DNA of 33,328 nucleotides. Origin: a virus. Below, piece by piece: positions 21,906-30,715 of the stretch; the first letter of the stretch is position 1; every line of letters begins with the position of its first letter. The notes beneath the pieces are model-generated. The model searched no databases. It had not been told where the DNA came from and saw only the letters and a program-made list of their open reading frames with translations. The stretch is from positions 1 to 33,328 of the IMG/VR virus record IMGVR_UViG_3300020193_000077; one strand, written 5' to 3'. Made by a program: the position numbers and the translations under genes.

Positions 21906-22111
21906 TTATTGATGACCAGTCGCCGCCCGGGTCGTGGGCAACCGAAATGGCGCGGATGCCGTGGCGCTACAGCCAAGAGGTCAAAGTGGAGCAAGCGTTA
22001 GCGGCGATCCGACAGGCAGGGCTTGCGTTAGAGGCAACCGTGCTAGCGTTAGAAATTAAGACGCTAAAAAACGAGCTAAAAACATTGTGCGCTCGTCCCG
22101 ACGGCGCTTAA
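21902..22111 (+). CDS. Last early-operon protein, helical
   Basis: 69 residues starting at a GTG behind AGGGAGG. The C-terminal half is a helix with heptad-like leucines (EQALAAIRQAGLALEATVLALEIKTLKNELKTL). The N-terminal part (MIIDDQSPPGSWATEMARMPW) is Pro/Trp-rich. It overlaps convergently with the endolysin gene by 56 nt (22056-22111). Function unknown; it is the end of the rightward operon. Confidence 0.55.
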   Translation: MIIDDQSPPGSWATEMARMPWRYSQEVKVEQALAAIRQAGLALEATVLALEIKTLKNELKTLCARPDGA

Positions 22112-22550
22112 CCAGTCCCGGCAGCACCCGCCCTGCCGCCTTTGTCCACATCAGGAAGGCGTCAGCAGCGCCCTCTATGTCCCCTCGGTTGTAGCGCATA
22201 CGGATGCTGCTCCGCTGGAGGTTCCCAAGGCCGACGTTGAAGGCAAAACTCACCAGAGCGTCAAATTGGCCTTGATGATTAACAGCAGCAGGGCAAAGTC
22301 GGGCCACGCCGCGCTCAAACCGGCCAAGGTCTTGAGCAAGGATAGCGTCCACCTTTCCCATCGTGAGGCTCCGATCCCAGCCCTCGGGTATCGGTAGGTT
22401 CTTCCGATCCTCATACTTCACCGCCAAATGGGCTGGGTCAATAACGTGGCCGACCCCGACCGTCCATAGCAGGGCCGGACACCGATAGGGTCGCATCCTT
22501 ACGCCCTCATGGTGCTTAATCATCGCCTTGGCGGCGTCTGACACCTTCAT
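22056..22550 (-). CDS. Endolysin, GH24 (T4-type lysozyme)
   Basis: 164 residues. The catalytic triad pattern is E15-x8-C24-x5-T30 in KHHEGVRMRPYRCPALLWTVGVGHV, with Cys in place of the T4 Asp20, as in several phage lysozymes. A second block, LVSFAFNVGLGNLQRSSIR, then FLMWTKAAGRVLPGLVKRRRDER, is standard GH24. No signal peptide, so export needs a holin. The ATG at 22550 overlaps the holin stop (ATGA). A TTG start 10 codons upstream is unlikely. It degrades the host peptidoglycan at the end of the cycle and is the last gene of the leftward block. Confidence 0.93.
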   Translation of the reverse strand: MKVSDAAKAMIKHHEGVRMRPYRCPALLWTVGVGHVIDPAHLAVKYEDRKNLPIPEGWDRSLTMGKVDAILAQDLGRFERGVARLCPAAVNHQGQFDALVSFAFNVGLGNLQRSSIRMRYNRGDIEGAADAFLMWTKAAGRVLPGLVKRRRDERTMFLARFLAS

Positions 22551-23032
22551 TTTTTCTGGAAGGCTTGCGTCCCAAACCAAAAGGCGATGATGGACGACAG
22601 GATCAGCATTTCATCGTCGCTAAACACGTTCTCCATCGCAATCGCAAACGGGATGCCCGTCGTGTAGGCGTACCAGACGCCTGCGATGTTTAAAGCCACA
22701 AGCTCCAACACAAAGATGTAGGTCACCACCGGGCGCACCGAGGCGCGTAGGTTAATCATCCATTGCGATGCGCCTTCGCCAATCTTGATATCGTGTTCGT
22801 AGAGCGCCTGACGTTCCTCGCCCGCAGTCTGAATCTGGATCTGATCTAGTTTAATTTCTTCAACCTTTGCCTGCGCGATAAAGCCTTTCTCGGCCAACGC
22901 CAACTCACGCTCCTTCTGGGCGGCAACAAGAGCCAACTCGTGCTTCTTATCCTGCCGGTCTTGAAAGATAGACAGAATCTTGGGCAGACCACCTGCCAAG
23001 AAAGACAGGAAAGTTGAGATCATGGTCATCAT
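22547..23032 (-). CDS. Holin (GTA-type 3TM-like)
   Basis: 161 residues. A hydrophobic N-terminus (MISTFLSFLAGGLPKILSIF) is followed by a long charged helix (residues ~25-85), then two hydrophobic segments: PVVTYIFVLELVALNIAGVW and MLILSSIIAFWFGTQAF. The phrase ASQWMINLRASVRPVVTYIFV is one I associate with the GTA_holin_3TM family. It would form lesions in the inner membrane to release the endolysin encoded by the next, overlapping gene. It is itself preceded by a small coiled-coil membrane protein. Confidence 0.8.
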   Translation of the reverse strand: MMTMISTFLSFLAGGLPKILSIFQDRQDKKHELALVAAQKERELALAEKGFIAQAKVEEIKLDQIQIQTAGEERQALYEHDIKIGEGASQWMINLRASVRPVVTYIFVLELVALNIAGVWYAYTTGIPFAIAMENVFSDDEMLILSSIIAFWFGTQAFQKK

Positions 23033-23250
23033 TTGTCGGCCTTCGTTTCTAACCGGTCAAATATCTTGCCGAGCATCTCTTTGATGTCAGCAATGTCGGT
23101 TTTGTAGTCGGCCTTCGTGACGTAGGTATGCGGCATCTCGCGCACATCATCATCCAGACGCTCAATGGATCGGCTGATGTTATTCAGTATCCAGCCGCCA
23201 AAGGCTCCGGCTACGCCAATGATGACGTTGAAAAAAACCTGAGTGTCCAT
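23029..23250 (-). CDS. Small membrane protein with C-terminal coiled coil (lysis-cassette partner)
   Basis: 73 residues. An N-terminal transmembrane segment (VFFNVIIGVAGAFGGWILNNIS) is followed by a charged helix (IERLDDDVREMPHTYVTKADY, then IADIKEMLGKIFDRLETKADK). Such proteins sit in phage lysis cassettes as antiholin-, hemolysin XhlA- or spanin-like factors. The gene overlaps the holin start by 4 nt. No lipobox or outer-membrane anchor is seen, so a full spanin pair is not evident. Confidence 0.65.
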   Translation of the reverse strand: MDTQVFFNVIIGVAGAFGGWILNNISRSIERLDDDVREMPHTYVTKADYKTDIADIKEMLGKIFDRLETKADK

Positions 23251-23252
23251 CG

Positions 23253-23348
23253 TTAGACGCCCGGTTCAGCCATCTCAGATTCAACCCACGATTGCGTGGC
23301 TTCATCCCAAGAATGCATCTTCCCATCGCTTGGCATTGGCATTAACAT
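23253..23348 (-). CDS. 31-residue protein with SWDEATQSW motif
   Basis: Short ORF MLMPMPSDGKMHSWDEATQSWVESEMAEPGV between fibre-associated genes and the lysis cassette. The phrase DGKMHSWDEATQSWVE resembles a short tail found at the ends of phage fibre-associated proteins. It starts one base after the upstream stop. It is either a separate mini-gene or a remnant of a larger fibre-associated protein. Which of the first three Met codons is used is uncertain. Confidence 0.45.
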   Translation of the reverse strand: MLMPMPSDGKMHSWDEATQSWVESEMAEPGV

Positions 23349-23349
23349 T

Positions 23350-23697
23350 TTAAAGCATCTCATAAAGCATCTCAACATTTGTAAACGGCAAACTGCTTGC
23401 TGAAACTGTCACGGTTCCTGCTGAAACGGTGATCGTTGATTCGTCAACGGCAGGCTCTGCTGAGACTTCTGCCGTCTGCGCAAACTCGCACTCAACCCAC
23501 GCCATTGCGCCGTGGTTCCAGTTCCATTGAAAACCCGGACGATCCACGGGCTTTGGGTCGCGCACCACCCACTCAGCGTTCAGCCAAGCGACTTCCTTGC
23601 CCTCTGGCGCTTCCGGCTTGGCAGGAACTTCGTACCAGCCTGCGTTACCGTCAATCTGCTTGACCGGGTAATGGCCTTTGAAACTGTGCAGCGTCAT
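23350..23697 (-). CDS. Fibre-associated protein with Trp-rich strands
   Basis: 115 residues starting MTLHSFKGHYPVKQIDGN. Repeated Trp/aromatic strands (GWYEVPAKPEAPEGKEVAWL, then AEWVVRDPKPVDRPGFQWNW) look like a small beta carbohydrate-binding or assembly domain. The C-terminus ends EMLYEML, made by a short direct repeat in DNA. The ATG at 23697 has a GAGG box. The position between the lectin-like gene and lysis genes suggests a tail fibre assembly or tip role. No firm family. Confidence 0.6.
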   Translation of the reverse strand: MTLHSFKGHYPVKQIDGNAGWYEVPAKPEAPEGKEVAWLNAEWVVRDPKPVDRPGFQWNWNHGAMAWVECEFAQTAEVSAEPAVDESTITVSAGTVTVSASSLPFTNVEMLYEML

Positions 23698-23704
23698 GTT
23701 TGCC

Positions 23705-25759
23705 TCACTGGAGCGGGAACGCCGTGGTCGGCGGGGTGAAGTTGCTGGTGTAGCGGGCGATGCCTTTGGTGATGCGAAGGTCGTTAATGTAGCCGTTAAA
23801 TGTTGCCAATGAAGCATTGTATGTGCCTACCAACATTCGACCTGTGTTTGCGTAATTTCCTGTGTCAGCAATGCTGGAAATAAGCGCTCCGTTTAAAAAA
23901 GTTCTTGTTGTTCCGCTTGCTCGCGTTACTGCAACATGATTCCAAGCAGAAGCCGACATAGTTCCAATGCTTAAATTGCTTATGTTGTTCCAAGACGATC
24001 CGTTTGTTGACGAGTAAAAAGCCGTGGCTCCGTTTGTGGCATTTACATAAATTAAGTAGTTGCCAAAAGAACCGCCAGCGTTGTTAAAGTCTTGGTTTAT
24101 TACATAACCTACGTTAATTGGGCTGTTTAAATAAACCCACATTTCAATGGTAAAATCACCCGTTCCAAAAATTAAGTTTGGCGACGTTGGCGCGAGTGAC
24201 AAAAAGTCTCCCGTCCCATCAAACGACATTGACGACCCACCAAACTTGCTCTGCGTCGTGCTGATCTGCGCGTTGCCGACCGTCTCCAGATCGTTCTTTG
24301 CCGTTGCGTCGTAGATGCCGGCGTTGGTGAAGTTGCAGAGAAGTTGGGTGTTAGAGATAGCAGTAGGTGGCGCTGTAGGTACTGTTGTGTCGGCTGTGCC
24401 AACTAATACACGAAATCCAGAAATGTAGCCCGTCATGTATGTGCCGATTGAACCGTTGATTCTATCTGCACCTAACACATAACCGTTTGCTGAATTAGAC
24501 AATGTTTTTGATTCAGTCGTTGATCCAATAGACGTACCGTCTCTGTACACAGTAAGAGTTGAGCCGCTGCGAACCCAAGCCATGTACACCCATGTATTTA
24601 ATGTCCATGTGTAAGTTCCAGTAACTGATGCTTGATTTCCCTGCCCGTCAAACGACCGCCATAAGTTTGTAGTTCCAACTCTAAATACAAAATTTCCGTT
24701 ATTTCCACTCGTATAGTAATTGTAACTACTACCAACTGACGTTTCTAATCCCGGAGATGCAGTTAAATAAATCCAACACCCAATCGTAAAGTCACCGCTA
24801 CCAAGTGATGTACCGCTGGTCATGCTCAAATAATCCCCACTCCCATCAAAATACCCGCTGCCGCCATACGTCGCAGCAGACCACGCGGCTGTCGGGTTGA
24901 ACGGGGAGAAGGCTTGTACCGATACGTCACCGGTGCGAGTGATCGTGTAGGCGTTAGAAGAATTGTCAATGAACCTGTTGGATTGGAACGTCAACAATGC
25001 GGTATTGCTCACCGCAGTTAACGGAGTTGTCGGAACTGTCAGCGTAGTAAGGGTCGGATCATACACAGCCGTGCCTTTTACAATACGCAGATTGCTGATG
25101 TACCCGTTCCAAAAGCCGTTGCCAGTATCAAACGCGCCAAGATAAATGGTGCCGCTGCTGTAATTTTGCGAATTAGTGCCTACGGCTTGACGATTACCGT
25201 CTACAAACAACGCGATCTGATTTGATCCAGTACCGGAACGAACCACAACAACGTGATGCCATTGGTTATCTGCGACCGTGTTAGTCCCTTGAAGGAAAGT
25301 TGATACGGTATTACCAAACACAACTCTTCCGCTAGTTGTATCAATGTACAACTGCATTGTGTACGAGTTGCCACTATTGCCAATGATGCTGCGGCTTGCA
25401 CCTCCTGAAATGCTAAATACGCCGGTATTTACAAAGCACTCAATCGTGAAGTTACCAGTCCCAAAATCCATAGAGGCATTGGAACTTAACGTGCAATAAT
25501 CCCCACTCCCATCAAAAAAGTTACTCCACCCCGTCTGACTAAACGGCGAGAACGTACCCTGCGTCGTGTTGCCGTTGCGCGTGATGGTGAAGGCGTTGCT
25601 GGACGAATCCAAGAACGTATTGTTTTGTGCGCCGTTTGTGCCGTTACCCGGCAGCAATAAAGTTACATACTCAAAGTATTCATCAACTGCAGCTGCAATT
25701 CTTCCAAACAACCCAAAACCTCGGGCTGCCGCAGCTCCAATTCGCGAAATGATAGGCAT
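23705..25759 (-). CDS. Triple LamG/concanavalin A-like lectin virion protein
   Basis: 684 residues. After a short N-terminus (MPIISRIGAAAARGFGLF) come three tandem jelly-roll repeats at roughly residues 35-245, 255-460 and 475-680. Each begins with FDGSGDY or its variant (FFDGSGDYCTL, YFDGSGDYLSM, SFDGTGDFLSL) and closes with a G-YI---R motif (NGYISNLRIVKGTA, TGYISGFRVLVGTA, NGYINDLRITKGIA). Each has a central W-HV/WVYMAWVR strand. LamG folds bind carbohydrates, so this is a strong candidate for host-surface attachment. The DNA is visibly AT-richer than neighbouring virion genes, a sign of transfer. Confidence 0.88.
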   Translation of the reverse strand: MPIISRIGAAAARGFGLFGRIAAAVDEYFEYVTLLLPGNGTNGAQNNTFLDSSSNAFTITRNGNTTQGTFSPFSQTGWSNFFDGSGDYCTLSSNASMDFGTGNFTIECFVNTGVFSISGGASRSIIGNSGNSYTMQLYIDTTSGRVVFGNTVSTFLQGTNTVADNQWHHVVVVRSGTGSNQIALFVDGNRQAVGTNSQNYSSGTIYLGAFDTGNGFWNGYISNLRIVKGTAVYDPTLTTLTVPTTPLTAVSNTALLTFQSNRFIDNSSNAYTITRTGDVSVQAFSPFNPTAAWSAATYGGSGYFDGSGDYLSMTSGTSLGSGDFTIGCWIYLTASPGLETSVGSSYNYYTSGNNGNFVFRVGTTNLWRSFDGQGNQASVTGTYTWTLNTWVYMAWVRSGSTLTVYRDGTSIGSTTESKTLSNSANGYVLGADRINGSIGTYMTGYISGFRVLVGTADTTVPTAPPTAISNTQLLCNFTNAGIYDATAKNDLETVGNAQISTTQSKFGGSSMSFDGTGDFLSLAPTSPNLIFGTGDFTIEMWVYLNSPINVGYVINQDFNNAGGSFGNYLIYVNATNGATAFYSSTNGSSWNNISNLSIGTMSASAWNHVAVTRASGTTRTFLNGALISSIADTGNYANTGRMLVGTYNASLATFNGYINDLRITKGIARYTSNFTPPTTAFPLQ

Positions 25760-25777
25760 GGCTTTCAGCGGCTCCGC

Positions 25778-26749
25778 TTATTTGAACTGCGTTTGCGAGG
25801 TAAATACCGTAAACGCGGCGCTTCCTGTTTTTACAATGGTAAAGACATACGCGTCGATGCTTGACGCGTTGCCTGCCGACCAAGCTGTGCCGCCTTGATA
25901 CTTCGGGGTCACTGAAGTGCCATCAACCTGCACTGCGCTGTTGTAGTACGCGGTGCTGCCCTGCGTAACTAAAAACGCGACCGTAATGCTTTGGCCGGTT
26001 GAGAGCAGGGTGTTAAGCGACGTACCAGAGGAGCCGCGAAAATTCACAGTCCAGTTAGCCGACGCGTTGCTGGTGTAGTACAGAACGCTTTGCGTCGTGA
26101 CGTCGTAGTTAATGGTTCCGGTCGCTGCTATTGCGCTGATCGTTGTTGTTTCCGCGGCGTTGGCTAACACTTGCGCGAGCACGCTACTCGTACCGTTAAA
26201 AGTTTGAGCGGCCGTAAATGTCGTCGCGGTGCCAGGCGCCACAAAATCAGTGCCCGCGGTCGCAGCGGTGAACGCCGAGGTGCCGTTGCCTTTCACAACG
26301 CCCGTCAGCGTAGTCGCGCCGCTGCCGCCGTTAGTAACCGCCAAAGTGCCGGTGACGCTTGAGACGTTGATCGTACCAAGCGTCTGCTTTAGCGAACCCG
26401 TTGTGTCATACGCGCCGTCGGTTGTCCAAGTGTCGCCTACCGCCAACGTCACTTTGGCGATGGTGCGTAAGGTGCTGTTGTTGTTGTACGAAATCGTTAG
26501 CGTAACGGCTGCGGTGTCTTTGTTCTCAATCGTGATGCTTTTAATCACGCGCCGCGTGGCTGCGGCGGGTGCGGCAACAAGGGTTACCGCGTTGGTGCCA
26601 TTGAGTGCGCCGTCGTTTGCGCCTTCAGTAAAGGCCGATCCTGTGTCGTCAGCAAAAGCAGCCGTAAAGTCGGGGTTCGTGGTCGCTGCCGCGCCCGACA
26701 TGGCGACCTCAATTGACTTCGTTGTAGCGTCAAGAATTAAAAGTGCCAT
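25778..26749 (-). CDS. Tail-fibre-like structural protein
   Basis: 323 residues. The centre has the fibre phrase GGSGATTLTGVVKGNGTSAFT, then VAPGTATTFTAAQTFNGTSS, repeated in many phage fibres as a shaft segment. The N-terminal 100 residues are a beta domain (LLILDATTKSIEVAMSGAAAT, then IKSITIENKDTAAVTLTISYN). The C-terminus is another globular beta domain (STAYYNSAVQVDGTSVTPKY) ending in VFTSQTQFK. It lies next to the repetitive fibre, so both may build one appendage. A GAGGAAC box precedes the ATG. No catalytic motif. Confidence 0.75.
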   Translation of the reverse strand: MALLILDATTKSIEVAMSGAAATTNPDFTAAFADDTGSAFTEGANDGALNGTNAVTLVAAPAAATRRVIKSITIENKDTAAVTLTISYNNNSTLRTIAKVTLAVGDTWTTDGAYDTTGSLKQTLGTINVSSVTGTLAVTNGGSGATTLTGVVKGNGTSAFTAATAGTDFVAPGTATTFTAAQTFNGTSSVLAQVLANAAETTTISAIAATGTINYDVTTQSVLYYTSNASANWTVNFRGSSGTSLNTLLSTGQSITVAFLVTQGSTAYYNSAVQVDGTSVTPKYQGGTAWSAGNASSIDAYVFTIVKTGSAAFTVFTSQTQFK

Positions 26750-26758
26750 GTTAGTTCC

Positions 26759-28693
26759 TCACGAAATAAACCACGCAAACGCATTAGAGCCGCCACCGCC
26801 TCCACCGCCGGATTGAGCGACCCATGCGAGCGATCCCGTGCCATCTGAAGCCAACACATAACCGTTGATGCCTGCCGTGTTGGGCCAAGTATAAGTGATT
26901 GATCCCGCCGAGGTAGCGGCAAGAAAGCCGACATACCCCGACGATGCGCCAATAAACCGCAATGCTGCAACATTGGCCGAGCTGATAGACGCTTGAGTGC
27001 TAGAAAGCGTCGTTACCGTGCCGGTTGTAACGAGCGCCACCGCCGCGTTGATAGACGACACCGAGGCTTGGGTCGCCGTAAGCGTGGTCACCGCTGCCGT
27101 ACCCACATTAGCCGAGGCGATAGAGGCGCTGGTTGCCGTTAGGCCCGTTACCACCGCCGTCCCGACGTTAGCCGAGGTGACAGACGCACCGGCTGCCCGC
27201 AGATCGGTGACGTTTGCTACGCCTGCGTTAGCCGAAGCCACCGAGGCTCCCGTTGCCGTGAGCGTCGTGATAACCGCTGTGCCGACATTGGCTGATGCGA
27301 CTGAGGCTTGTGTGGCCGTAAGGGTGGTAATCACCGCCACGCCCGCATTGGCCGAGGCCACCGATACGGCGTTAATATCTAGCCGGTTAGTGACCAACGT
27401 GCCAACGTTGGCCGAGGCAATGCTGGCTCCGGTAGCGGTCAGCGCCGTAATGGCTGCGGTGCCGATATTGGCCGACGCCACGCTTGCTGCCGTGGAGGTT
27501 AAGTTAGTAATCGTCCCCGTCGTAACGAGGGCGACCGCTGCATTGACCGAGGCAACCGAGGCGTTTGTCGCCGTGAGATTGGTGATAACCGCCGTGCCAA
27601 CGTTTGCCGAGGTGACCGATGCGCCTGTGGCACGCAGATCGGTGATGTTGGCAACACCGACGTTAGCAGAGGCTACCGATACGCCTGTAAGCGTGAGGCT
27701 AGTGATATTGGCGGTGCCAAGGTTAGCCGAGGCAATGCTGGCCCCTGTCGCCGTTAAATCTGTGATAACGGCTGTGCCGATGTTAGCCGAGCCGATAGAT
27801 ACCGCGCCCAGCGCACCAATGTTGGCCGACGCGATAGATGCGCCCGTTGCCGTAAAGTTGGTGACCGTGGCCGTAGTGAACAACGCAACCGCTGCGTTAA
27901 TAGACGCTACGGATGCGCTGGTTGCCGTCAGATTCGTAACAACAGCGGTGCCAACATTGGCCGAGGCAATAGAGGCCTGCGTAACGGTAAGCGTCGTAAT
28001 GACGCCGACCGTAGCGTTAGCCGAGGCTGCCGATACCGCGCCAAGATCGGTCTTGCCGGTGACGGTGAGCGTGCCACCCACCGAGAGCGCCGAGGTGATG
28101 GATACGTTGGCTTGGAAACCCGCGTTGCCCGTCACCGTCAGCGTGCCGTTAATCGTCGTGTTGCCAAACGAGTTAGCGGCGTTAATCATCTGGAACCGTG
28201 TGCCGTCGTAGACAACGACCACGATTTCACCCGAGTTGATGTCACCTGCCGCAAGGGCTAATGCGCCATCGCGGGTGACTGCTTTTGCGCCTAACGACTC
28301 AATGTTGAGCGTGACAGGGCCGGTATTTGCGCCCGCCGCCACAAAGTAAAACATTTGGCCTGTGCCGTAGGCCGCAAGAACTGGCGACATTGTGCCGGTA
28401 ATAGTGTCCACGCCAGCAATAGAGCCGATGAGCTTGGCTGCCGTGGACTGCACCTGCGACAAATTGGCTGCATCACCCGCGAGCGTACCCACCGCAAGGC
28501 CCGTGATCTTGTTGCTGCCCATCGGGATGTTGGCCGTGGGCGTCGTCTGACCGTCTTTCGTAATACAGTTCGTCAAACCTGTCGCAAGATCGGCGGTCAG
28601 GGCGTTAAACACCGTTGCGGAAATGACGGTGTTGGCAACGACAGGCTGGCCTGCCGAGTTAATGAGGAAGGTGCCGCTGCCGTTGTAGGCCAT
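26759..28693 (-). CDS. Tail fibre with ~16 short shaft repeats
   Basis: 644 residues from an ATG at 28693 behind AGGAG. Residues 1-~200 form an N-terminal domain (SGTFLINSAGQPVVANTVIS, then ITGLAVGTLAGDAANLSQVQ) typical of phage fibres. Then come about 16 tandem units, mostly 20 residues, of the form S(V/I)ASANVGTAVITTLTATGA; three are longer and carry INAAVAL or VNAAVAL. The C-terminal 60 residues (ASSGYVGFLAATSAGSITYT) end in a Gly-rich stretch and FAWFIS. The repeats should form an extended trimeric shaft. The matching DNA repeat leaves the opposite strand open for over 400 codons. Confidence 0.85.
   Translation of the reverse strand: MAYNGSGTFLINSAGQPVVANTVISATVFNALTADLATGLTNCITKDGQTTPTANIPMGSNKITGLAVGTLAGDAANLSQVQSTAAKLIGSIAGVDTITGTMSPVLAAYGTGQMFYFVAAGANTGPVTLNIESLGAKAVTRDGALALAAGDINSGEIVVVVYDGTRFQMINAANSFGNTTINGTLTVTGNAGFQANVSITSALSVGGTLTVTGKTDLGAVSAASANATVGVITTLTVTQASIASANVGTAVVTNLTATSASVASINAAVALFTTATVTNFTATGASIASANIGALGAVSIGSANIGTAVITDLTATGASIASANLGTANITSLTLTGVSVASANVGVANITDLRATGASVTSANVGTAVITNLTATNASVASVNAAVALVTTGTITNLTSTAASVASANIGTAAITALTATGASIASANVGTLVTNRLDINAVSVASANAGVAVITTLTATQASVASANVGTAVITTLTATGASVASANAGVANVTDLRAAGASVTSANVGTAVVTGLTATSASIASANVGTAAVTTLTATQASVSSINAAVALVTTGTVTTLSSTQASISSANVAALRFIGASSGYVGFLAATSAGSITYTWPNTAGINGYVLASDGTGSLAWVAQSGGGGGGGSNAFAWFIS
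26940..28060 (-). repeat. ~60-bp coding repeats of the fibre shaft
   Basis: About 16 imperfect 60-bp units, with three longer variants. The DNA carries recurring GCCGAGGC-type and GCCGTGAGC-type words on the + strand. The units are diverged, so expansion is old or selection has kept only the protein pattern. Boundaries are approximate. Confidence 0.75.
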
Positions 28694-28697
28694 CTCT

Positions 28698-30710
28698 TTA
28701 CTCCTGTGCCGTGATCGCGCCGGTTCGGCCCGCCAATTGTCCTGCAAGGGCTTGCTGGCGTCGGCGGCGTTCTATGTAAGCACGCATATTTTTTAATTCG
28801 TCTGCTGCAGGCGTTTCCACCACAGACGTTCCATCTTTCAAAAACCGAGTTTGTTCGCCTCGTAAAAGTAATAATCTTGCCAACTGATTGCGCGTTGCTT
28901 CAGGCATTCGCAATTGCGAAAACTTACGCGCCGCGCTAGTTGCGAGCGAAGCGCCGCCCGTCTGCGCCGCAGCAGCAAGATCAATCGCATCTGTTGCGGC
29001 GGCTTGATCCTCTGCGCCTGCGAGCAATCTGCCCGTCTGCGAGCCTTGGCCTGCACGCTCCACCCGCTTGAGCTCTTCTTGCTGCAAAATTGTTTTTTGA
29101 AACTTTCTAAAATCGTTTCCAAAAATAGCGCGTAATTTTCCCTGCAGTTCTGGTTCTTTATACATATTAAGCAAGCGCGTCTGACCTGCTTGCCCACCTG
29201 CCATAAGACGCAAACTGTCTACTGCGCCAACTTGAAACGCCTCCAATTCTGATGGCGTCATTTTATTGGTTAATTTTGACAGCGATTCTGAAGTTTCACC
29301 GAATGCTTTGCGACCTTGTTCCACGGCGTTTTGCAGTTCAGCGAACCCAGCGAACGTACTGCGAGCCGTAGCGTAATCAGGGGACAACGAGTCAAGTTTT
29401 TTAACCAACAGCAAACGCAACTGATCTGCGTCTGCCGCTTCGTTTTTATTGCCTTTGCGTAGCGCCGCTTCTCTTTTATCCCATAGCGAGCGTTTCAGTT
29501 GATCAGCAGACGCAAACGATAATTCGTCGCCCTCTTGTAGCTTACGCAAGTCTACTTTTTGCTCGCCTCGGCGTATTGCGCTACGTTGTGCCGCGCCTAA
29601 ATCAAGCCTAGAACGGTCAAGAATGTTTTTTAATTCCGCATCAATTGGAAATGCAACTGTTCGCAGTTTTTCATAAAGCGGGCCGGCGGCTTTTTGTTGG
29701 CGCTCGGCAAGGCTTTCTAATTCATCCTCTGCGCTGCGCGTGACGCCTGTAAAACGCTCTGCAGCTCTTGTAATTGAGGGGCCGCGTTGTTTTTGAATGC
29801 GGCGAGTTTCCCGCGCCGCCAATTCTTCCGCTGAACCGGGCAGATTACGCAGCAACCCTAGCTCTCCAGTTGTTGATCGCCCGGTAGCAGCAATTGTCGC
29901 GTCGGGGCCGAGCTTTCTTAACCGCGCTTCGGCAATGGTGATCGGATCGGCATCGCCCCTTAAGACACGGGCCTCCATATCGCGGATTAAAAGTTGCGCG
30001 AGACGTTCGCGGGCAGGTTCTATCGCGTATTTTTCTTTGATGCCCGGGGTGCGCTGGGCAATTTGGCTGCCTACCATGCCCAACCCCTTGCCAGCCACGC
30101 CAAGACCCGTGCCAAAAGCGGCATTGATTGCCGTTCGGCGTGCAACATCCTCGGCAAAATCACCGGGGGTTTCTGCTTCCGTTTCGCCAACGGCTGAAAT
30201 GGCGCTAGTGCCAACAATAGGCTTTAGGAATTGATAGCCTTTCTGCATAGCAGTTGCACCTAGACGCGGCGCACCCAGCCCTAGCGACAATGGCGCACCT
30301 ATCACGCCACCTAAAACTTCTGTTGCCATCGCTTCGCCCGGGCGTTCTTCGCGGAAACTTTCTACGCCACCGCGAAACGCTTCTCGGGCAGGTTCATACA
30401 TTTGCTCTGGGCGAACGGTCGGGGCAGGTTGCCTTGCATACCCTGCGCCTGCATACGCACCGGCCTGACCTTGAGCGGCAGCAGCGCCTGCTAGCTCGTC
30501 TGCAGCGCCCATAAAAACGCCCTGCAAACCCGTCATTAAGCGGCGTCCACCCGTTGGGAGGGCAGCGCCCGCTTCACGCGCTGGACGATCAAAGTTTGGG
30601 TTGGCTTTACGAACTTCAGCAATAACTTGCTCGTCCGTTAACCCCTCTGGCCCAGTAACCTTAAACCCTTCGCCGCTAGGCAATCTGACAATGTATTCTT
30701 GCTGTGCCAT
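28698..30710 (-). CDS. Large internal virion/ejection protein (putative)
   Basis: 670 residues. It starts EYIVRLPSGEGFKVTGPEGLTDEQ, a phrase I associate with phage internal virion proteins, then a Gly/Ala-rich block (GADELAGAAAAQGQ-like) and GVIGAPLSLGLGAPRLGATA, hydrophobic and glycine-rich, as for a membrane-crossing ejection protein. The rest is long charged helix rich in Arg, Glu and Leu (for example RFTGVTRSAEDELESLAERQ). No lytic transglycosylase motif was recognised. It follows the 505-residue protein that is probably its partner. Role in DNA ejection is inferred from composition and gene order. Confidence 0.65.
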   Translation of the reverse strand: MAQQEYIVRLPSGEGFKVTGPEGLTDEQVIAEVRKANPNFDRPAREAGAALPTGGRRLMTGLQGVFMGAADELAGAAAAQGQAGAYAGAGYARQPAPTVRPEQMYEPAREAFRGGVESFREERPGEAMATEVLGGVIGAPLSLGLGAPRLGATAMQKGYQFLKPIVGTSAISAVGETEAETPGDFAEDVARRTAINAAFGTGLGVAGKGLGMVGSQIAQRTPGIKEKYAIEPARERLAQLLIRDMEARVLRGDADPITIAEARLRKLGPDATIAATGRSTTGELGLLRNLPGSAEELAARETRRIQKQRGPSITRAAERFTGVTRSAEDELESLAERQQKAAGPLYEKLRTVAFPIDAELKNILDRSRLDLGAAQRSAIRRGEQKVDLRKLQEGDELSFASADQLKRSLWDKREAALRKGNKNEAADADQLRLLLVKKLDSLSPDYATARSTFAGFAELQNAVEQGRKAFGETSESLSKLTNKMTPSELEAFQVGAVDSLRLMAGGQAGQTRLLNMYKEPELQGKLRAIFGNDFRKFQKTILQQEELKRVERAGQGSQTGRLLAGAEDQAAATDAIDLAAAAQTGGASLATSAARKFSQLRMPEATRNQLARLLLLRGEQTRFLKDGTSVVETPAADELKNMRAYIERRRRQQALAGQLAGRTGAITAQE

Positions 30711-30715
30711 GTGCT

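Noticed and set aside
22081-22120. Possible bidirectional terminator between early and lysis genes
   Set aside because: The stem CGTC-CC-GACG with GCGC arms is short and imperfect, and the T-rich stretch on - lies too far from it.
26997-28211. 404-codon open frame on + opposite the fibre repeats
   Set aside because: It arises because the 60-bp fibre repeat leaves this antisense frame free of stops. Its product is a repetitive Val/Ala pattern mirroring the fibre, with no domain of its own.
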